Positions 6,256 through 10,859 of a DNA stretch of 10,859 nucleotides are shown in pieces (the stretch's first letter is position 1; every line of letters begins with the position of its first letter). The notes below the pieces were generated by a model that did no database searches, was not told where the DNA came from, and saw only the letters and a list, made by a program, of their open reading frames with translations. Where the stretch lies: assembly GCA_002322525.1 (NCBI GenBank), contig DCOU01000091.1, positions 1 through 10,859 of the forward strand, in the 5' to 3' direction. The position numbers were made by a program, and so were the translations under genes. This stretch comes from Candidatus Omnitrophica bacterium UBA1562. Lineage in GTDB: Bacteria; Omnitrophota; Gorgyraeia; Gygaellales; Profunditerraquicolaceae.

Positions 6256-6289
6256 AGCCACCCTTGACAAGCTTGTCAAGGGTCTGGCT
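6256..6289. repeat. Near-perfect palindrome in the xerD leader
   Basis: A perfect 22-bp palindrome (6261-6282, CCCTTGACAAG and its complement) is extended by AGCCA (6256-6260) and TGGCT (6285-6289) across a 2-nt bulge, giving 16-bp arms. It contains TTGACA on both strands, but no well-placed -10 box was found. It occupies the position where copy C of the neighbouring element has its mirrored half. Confidence 0.8.
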
Positions 6290-6420
6290 GAACTATCCCG
6301 ACAGCTGCAAGAAAATTTGGAACAAATTTTCGAAGCGTTTTGCTGTCGGGGGTAATTCGCGCACATAATTTACGTCGCTAAAGATTCTTGTTTGCTCCGT
6401 AAATTATGTGTTCATTAAGA
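6290..6420 (-). repeat. Structured palindromic element, copy B, at the 3' end of the metallo-hydrolase gene
   Basis: Hairpin I has perfect 13-bp arms, CACATAATTTACG at 6362-6374 and its complement at 6398-6410, with the tandem GA/GA internal loop (TC at 6375-6376 and 6396-6397 on the plus strand). Hairpin II has outer arms CCCGACAGC (6297-6305) and GCTGTCGGG (6342-6350), extended imperfectly by GAACTAT at 6290-6296. Its 9-bp inner stem (6311-6319/6323-6331) has the same GAA loop as copy A but different paired bases. The upstream gene's stop codon (6404-6406) lies in the hairpin I arm. No U-run follows either stem. Confidence 0.8.
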
Positions 6421-7030
6421 AAGGATTATTATTTTTTTCTTCTCCTATTGTAGAAGACGGCCCGTGGCCGGGATAGACAATTGTATCATCGCTTAATTTA
6501 AATAACCTCATCTTTATTGATTTTATCAGCAAAGTTTCACTTGCACCCGGGAAGTCAGTTCTGCCGATACCATGATAAAATAAGGCATCACCGCTAAATA
6601 AAATCTTATCTTTGGGTTTTTTCATAAGCAGCGAAATCCCTCCCGGCGTATGCCCGGGCACATGCATTACCTCTAATTGTATCTGGTCTAATTCAATCTT
6701 ATCTTTATCCTCCAAGATTTTTATATTGGATTTTAGACTAAAAGAAGACGCAAAAAAAGTAGATAGATTAAGTTCGGGGTTTCCTAATAGAACTGAATCT
6801 TGACGGTGTATATATACGGGCACACCAAACTTATCGTCGCAACCGATATGGTCAATATGGCCGTGAGTATTAATAATAAATTCCGGTTTTAAGTTGTATT
6901 TCTTTAAAACCTCTTCTATTTTTTGCTTTTCGTCTCCCGGGTCAATAATTATTGCCCGGCTATTGGGGCTGGAAGCAAGGATATAACAATTTACCTGCAT
7001 CTGACCTACGCAAACAGTCTCTAAAATCAT
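6404..7030 (-). CDS. Metallo-beta-lactamase-fold hydrolase (YcbL / glyoxalase II-like)
   Basis: A cytoplasmic zinc-dependent hydrolase of the glyoxalase II-like subgroup. The metal-binding set is complete: THGHIDH at residues 55-61 (H56, H58, D60, H61), H126 in HVPGHTPGG, D148 in FSGDALF and H189 in YPGHG. The GRTDFPG segment (156-162) and the ending near NPFL are typical of YcbL-like proteins of about 210 residues. Substrate is not predictable from sequence; thioesters such as S-lactoylglutathione analogues are possible. The ATG has no clear Shine-Dalgarno and follows directly on structured element C. The last codon and the stop (ACA TAA) are provided by structured element B, so the gene is bracketed by repeats. 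Confidence 0.88.
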   Translation of the reverse strand: MILETVCVGQMQVNCYILASSPNSRAIIIDPGDEKQKIEEVLKKYNLKPEFIINTHGHIDHIGCDDKFGVPVYIHRQDSVLLGNPELNLSTFFASSFSLKSNIKILEDKDKIELDQIQLEVMHVPGHTPGGISLLMKKPKDKILFSGDALFYHGIGRTDFPGASETLLIKSIKMRLFKLSDDTIVYPGHGPSSTIGEEKNNNPFLMNT

Positions 7031-7217
7031 ACTTAAATGAGCACATAACTTACGAACACGAAGTGTGAGTAAGTTATAAGTGCGAATTTAATCCCCCACC
7101 ACTTTCAATATAGCGTAAGGCTTTAATACGAAAGTGGTGGGGGATAAGTTCGGACAAATAAGTTATGTCGCTTACATTATCTTTAATATACGGCTCCCTA
7201 ACTTATGTCCTTACTTA
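7031..7217. repeat. Structured palindromic element, copy C, complete mirrored form
   Basis: This element fills the gap between the lipoprotein and metallo-hydrolase genes. Two outer hairpins face each other: one at 7152-7165/7199-7210 (minus-strand core GACATAAGTTA) and an inverted one at 7041-7053/7069-7083 (plus-strand core GCACATAACTTAC). Both have the tandem GA/GA internal loop (TC at 7168-7169 and 7195-7196; GA at 7054-7055 and 7067-7068) and a 2-nt bulge in the same place. Between them is a palindrome with perfect 16-bp arms, ATCCCCCACCACTTTC (7091-7106) and its complement (7130-7145). The layout is like a REP pair (BIME) or a MITE. Confidence 0.85.
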
Positions 7218-7695
7218 TTTTATTATAAGAAAAATCGCGCAGGATACTCCTCCTGATGCGTTCAGCGGTTGAACGATTTGTTGATATATTATTTCCGTAT
7301 AAGTCTTGCGCAATTTCGTTCTTTAGGTCTTTTAGCTGATTAATATAAACATCCAATTTCTTCTGCTTGGCCTCCTGCAAAGTCACTCTTAACGCCTCTA
7401 AATTATTTATGGCTTCATTTGCGCAGTCTATCTGCTTTTTGTGGCTTGAGCCTCCGGACAATGAATTTATCAGCTCATCATGCCAGCTCTTCCAATATAA
7501 AAAATATTGACGGTACACCTCTTCCTTGGTCATCTTGGGCGGTTTATATTCTTGCGGCACTAAAACCAATTCTTGTTTAGGCTGGTTTTCTTTTTTGGGT
7601 TTACGCGTAAACTTACGCACAAAGGCGTCACAGCCGCTCGTGAAAATGACAAATGACAAAATCCAAATAACAAATGACAAATGACAAAATTTCAT
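7198..7695 (-). CDS. Small probable lipoprotein of unknown family
   Basis: I do not recognise a named family. The 165-residue protein starts with a short signal peptide (MKFCHL, hydrophobic to about residue 18) and TSGC at 19-22, a plausible but imperfect lipobox with C22 as the lipidated residue. A basic Lys/Arg/Pro-rich linker (about 27-55) follows, then a predicted helical region (55-165) with KEEVYRQYFLYWKSWHDELI at 57-76 and repeated Leu/Lys/Asn-rich helices that could form a coiled coil. No enzyme motif is visible. Placement is probably the periplasmic face of a membrane. AAGGGAG lies 8 nt before the ATG. The signal peptide is encoded by a 7-bp tandem repeat, and the stop TAG lies inside structured element C. 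The gene starts 26 nt after ligA and is probably co-transcribed with it. Confidence 0.75.
   Translation of the reverse strand: MKFCHLSFVIWILSFVIFTSGCDAFVRKFTRKPKKENQPKQELVLVPQEYKPPKMTKEEVYRQYFLYWKSWHDELINSLSGGSSHKKQIDCANEAINNLEALRVTLQEAKQKKLDVYINQLKDLKNEIAQDLYGNNISTNRSTAERIRRSILRDFSYNKISKDIS
7642..7695 (-). repeat. 7-bp tandem repeat encoding the lipoprotein signal peptide
   Basis: On the minus strand the unit TTTGTCA and close variants (TTTGTTA, TTTGGAT) repeat about seven times from the start codon through codon 18. Because 7 is not a multiple of 3, the three frames alternate and encode a hydrophobic stretch with the duplicated LSFVI motif (residues 6-10 and 13-17). This sequence therefore serves as both a minisatellite and a signal peptide. 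Confidence 0.85.
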
Positions 7696-7721
7696 TTAAA
7701 CATCTCCCTTCCCGCCTACTA

Positions 7722-10456
<2,735 letters not shown>

Positions 10457-10729
10457 CTAAAACTCAATCCCAAAATCTTTAAACTCACTTGCGGCAGGAA
10501 GCCACTTGATGTCTACGTCTTGAATGTATCTGGAGAAATACTTATTAAGTCTCTCTAAAAAATCTTTTAGCAGATCTTCTTCTGCTTCTGCTACCACCTC
10601 AACCCTGCCGTCGCGTAAATTTTTCACCCAACCGGTAACATCTAAGTCCTGGGCTAAATCTTGCGCTGTAAAACGAAAACCCACGCCTTGAACTTGACCG
10701 CTATAATATGCGCGGATTTGTTTTCTCAT
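10457..10729 (-). CDS. acyP: Acylphosphatase
   Basis: A small enzyme that hydrolyses acyl phosphates such as acetyl phosphate or carbamoyl phosphate. The 90-residue length is standard. The substrate loop GQVQGVGFR (11-19) supplies the phosphate-binding R19, and GWVKNLRDG (33-41) supplies the catalytic N37. The fold begins immediately at the ATG and the C-terminus ends in the expected FGIEF strand. No strong Shine-Dalgarno precedes the ATG. It is the first gene of the unit that continues with the metallophosphoesterase and ligA. Identification is secure from the two conserved motifs. Confidence 0.96.
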   Translation of the reverse strand: MRKQIRAYYSGQVQGVGFRFTAQDLAQDLDVTGWVKNLRDGRVEVVAEAEEDLLKDFLERLNKYFSRYIQDVDIKWLPAASEFKDFGIEF

Positions 10730-10772
10730 AACACTACTATGTTAATTTTTGACTATTTTTTAATATTTTATT

Positions 10773-10802
10773 ATTGTAACTTATTGTACACAAGTATGTT
10801 AA
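10773..10802 (-). promoter_or_regulatory. Candidate sigma70 promoter upstream of acyP
   Basis: On the minus strand TTAACA (10797-10802, 5 of 6 to TTGACA) and TACAAT (10773-10778, 5 of 6 to TATAAT) are 18 bp apart, about 45 nt before the acyP ATG. The region is very AT-rich, so chance matches are more likely than at mraZ. The rest of 10730-10859 shows no gene or clear structure. Confidence 0.4.
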
Positions 10803-10859
10803 GAATATTTAATCCTTTGACTATGAATCTGTGAAAAATTCATTTTTAACAAAGTCGTG

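Noticed and set aside
6297..6410. A dif site next to xerD
   Set aside because: GCGCACATAA and TTATGTG weakly recall Xer half-sites, but they are hairpin arms 20 or more nt apart rather than two 11-bp sites with a 6-8-bp centre.
7091..7145. Rho-independent terminators at the large hairpins
   Set aside because: None of the stems in elements A, B or C is followed by a run of T in the direction of transcription.
6290..7217. Integron attC sites linked to the nearby tyrosine recombinase
   Set aside because: The hairpins lack RYYYAAC/GTTRRRY core sites, the genes are housekeeping, and the recombinase looks like XerD without the extra IntI segment.
7031..7217. Target-site duplication ACTTA flanking element C
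   Set aside because: ACTTA occurs at 7031-7035 and 7213-7217, but similar bases follow copy A and seem to belong to the element consensus, and the region is AT-rich, so chance or shared ends explain it better.

Overview
The window is a compact stretch of a moderately AT-rich bacterial chromosome. It holds twelve housekeeping or conserved genes, all on the minus strand, so transcription runs from high to low coordinates. TGA is used as a stop (ribF, cca, xerD), so the code is the standard bacterial one. The NAD-dependent ligase and dcw genes show it is bacterial, and a probable lipoprotein suggests a cell envelope that carries lipoproteins. The compact layout, the density of palindromes and 7-bp tandem repeats, and the HTNLEGDALGS form of the NrnA motif resemble candidate-phylum bacteria, most likely Omnitrophota (OP3). 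That placement is recall-based inference, not proof.

Layout in transcription order. (1) 10859-7198: a promoter candidate, then acylphosphatase, a metallophosphoesterase, DNA ligase LigA and a small lipoprotein of unknown family, all tightly spaced. (2) 7030-5306: a metallo-beta-lactamase-fold hydrolase and a XerD-type recombinase, separated by gaps filled with structured repeats. (3) 5224-1641: cca, rbfA, nrnA and ribF, an RNA maturation and flavin cofactor block in which truB is absent from its usual place between nrnA and ribF. (4) 1564-118: a near-consensus sigma70 promoter with a three-repeat MraZ-type operator, then mraZ and rsmH, the start of the division and cell-wall (dcw) cluster, which presumably continues beyond base 1.

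The most interesting content is between and inside the genes. Three copies of a structured element sit at the 3' ends of rsmH, the metallo-hydrolase gene and the lipoprotein gene, and all three stop codons lie inside its conserved leading edge. Its four hairpins share a tandem G.A/A.G internal loop, three of four share a 2-nt bulge at one position, and the stems show compensatory base changes. One copy (7031-7217) is a mirrored pair of hairpins around a central 16-bp-arm palindrome, like a REP/BIME or MITE. GC-rich palindromes have also landed in frame inside rbfA/nrnA and cca, two unrelated 7-bp tandem repeat arrays occur (one encodes a signal peptide), and the xerD leader can form mutually exclusive hairpins around its Shine-Dalgarno. 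No gene-free stretch exceeds 300 bases. No tRNA, rRNA, CRISPR or insertion sequence was seen.
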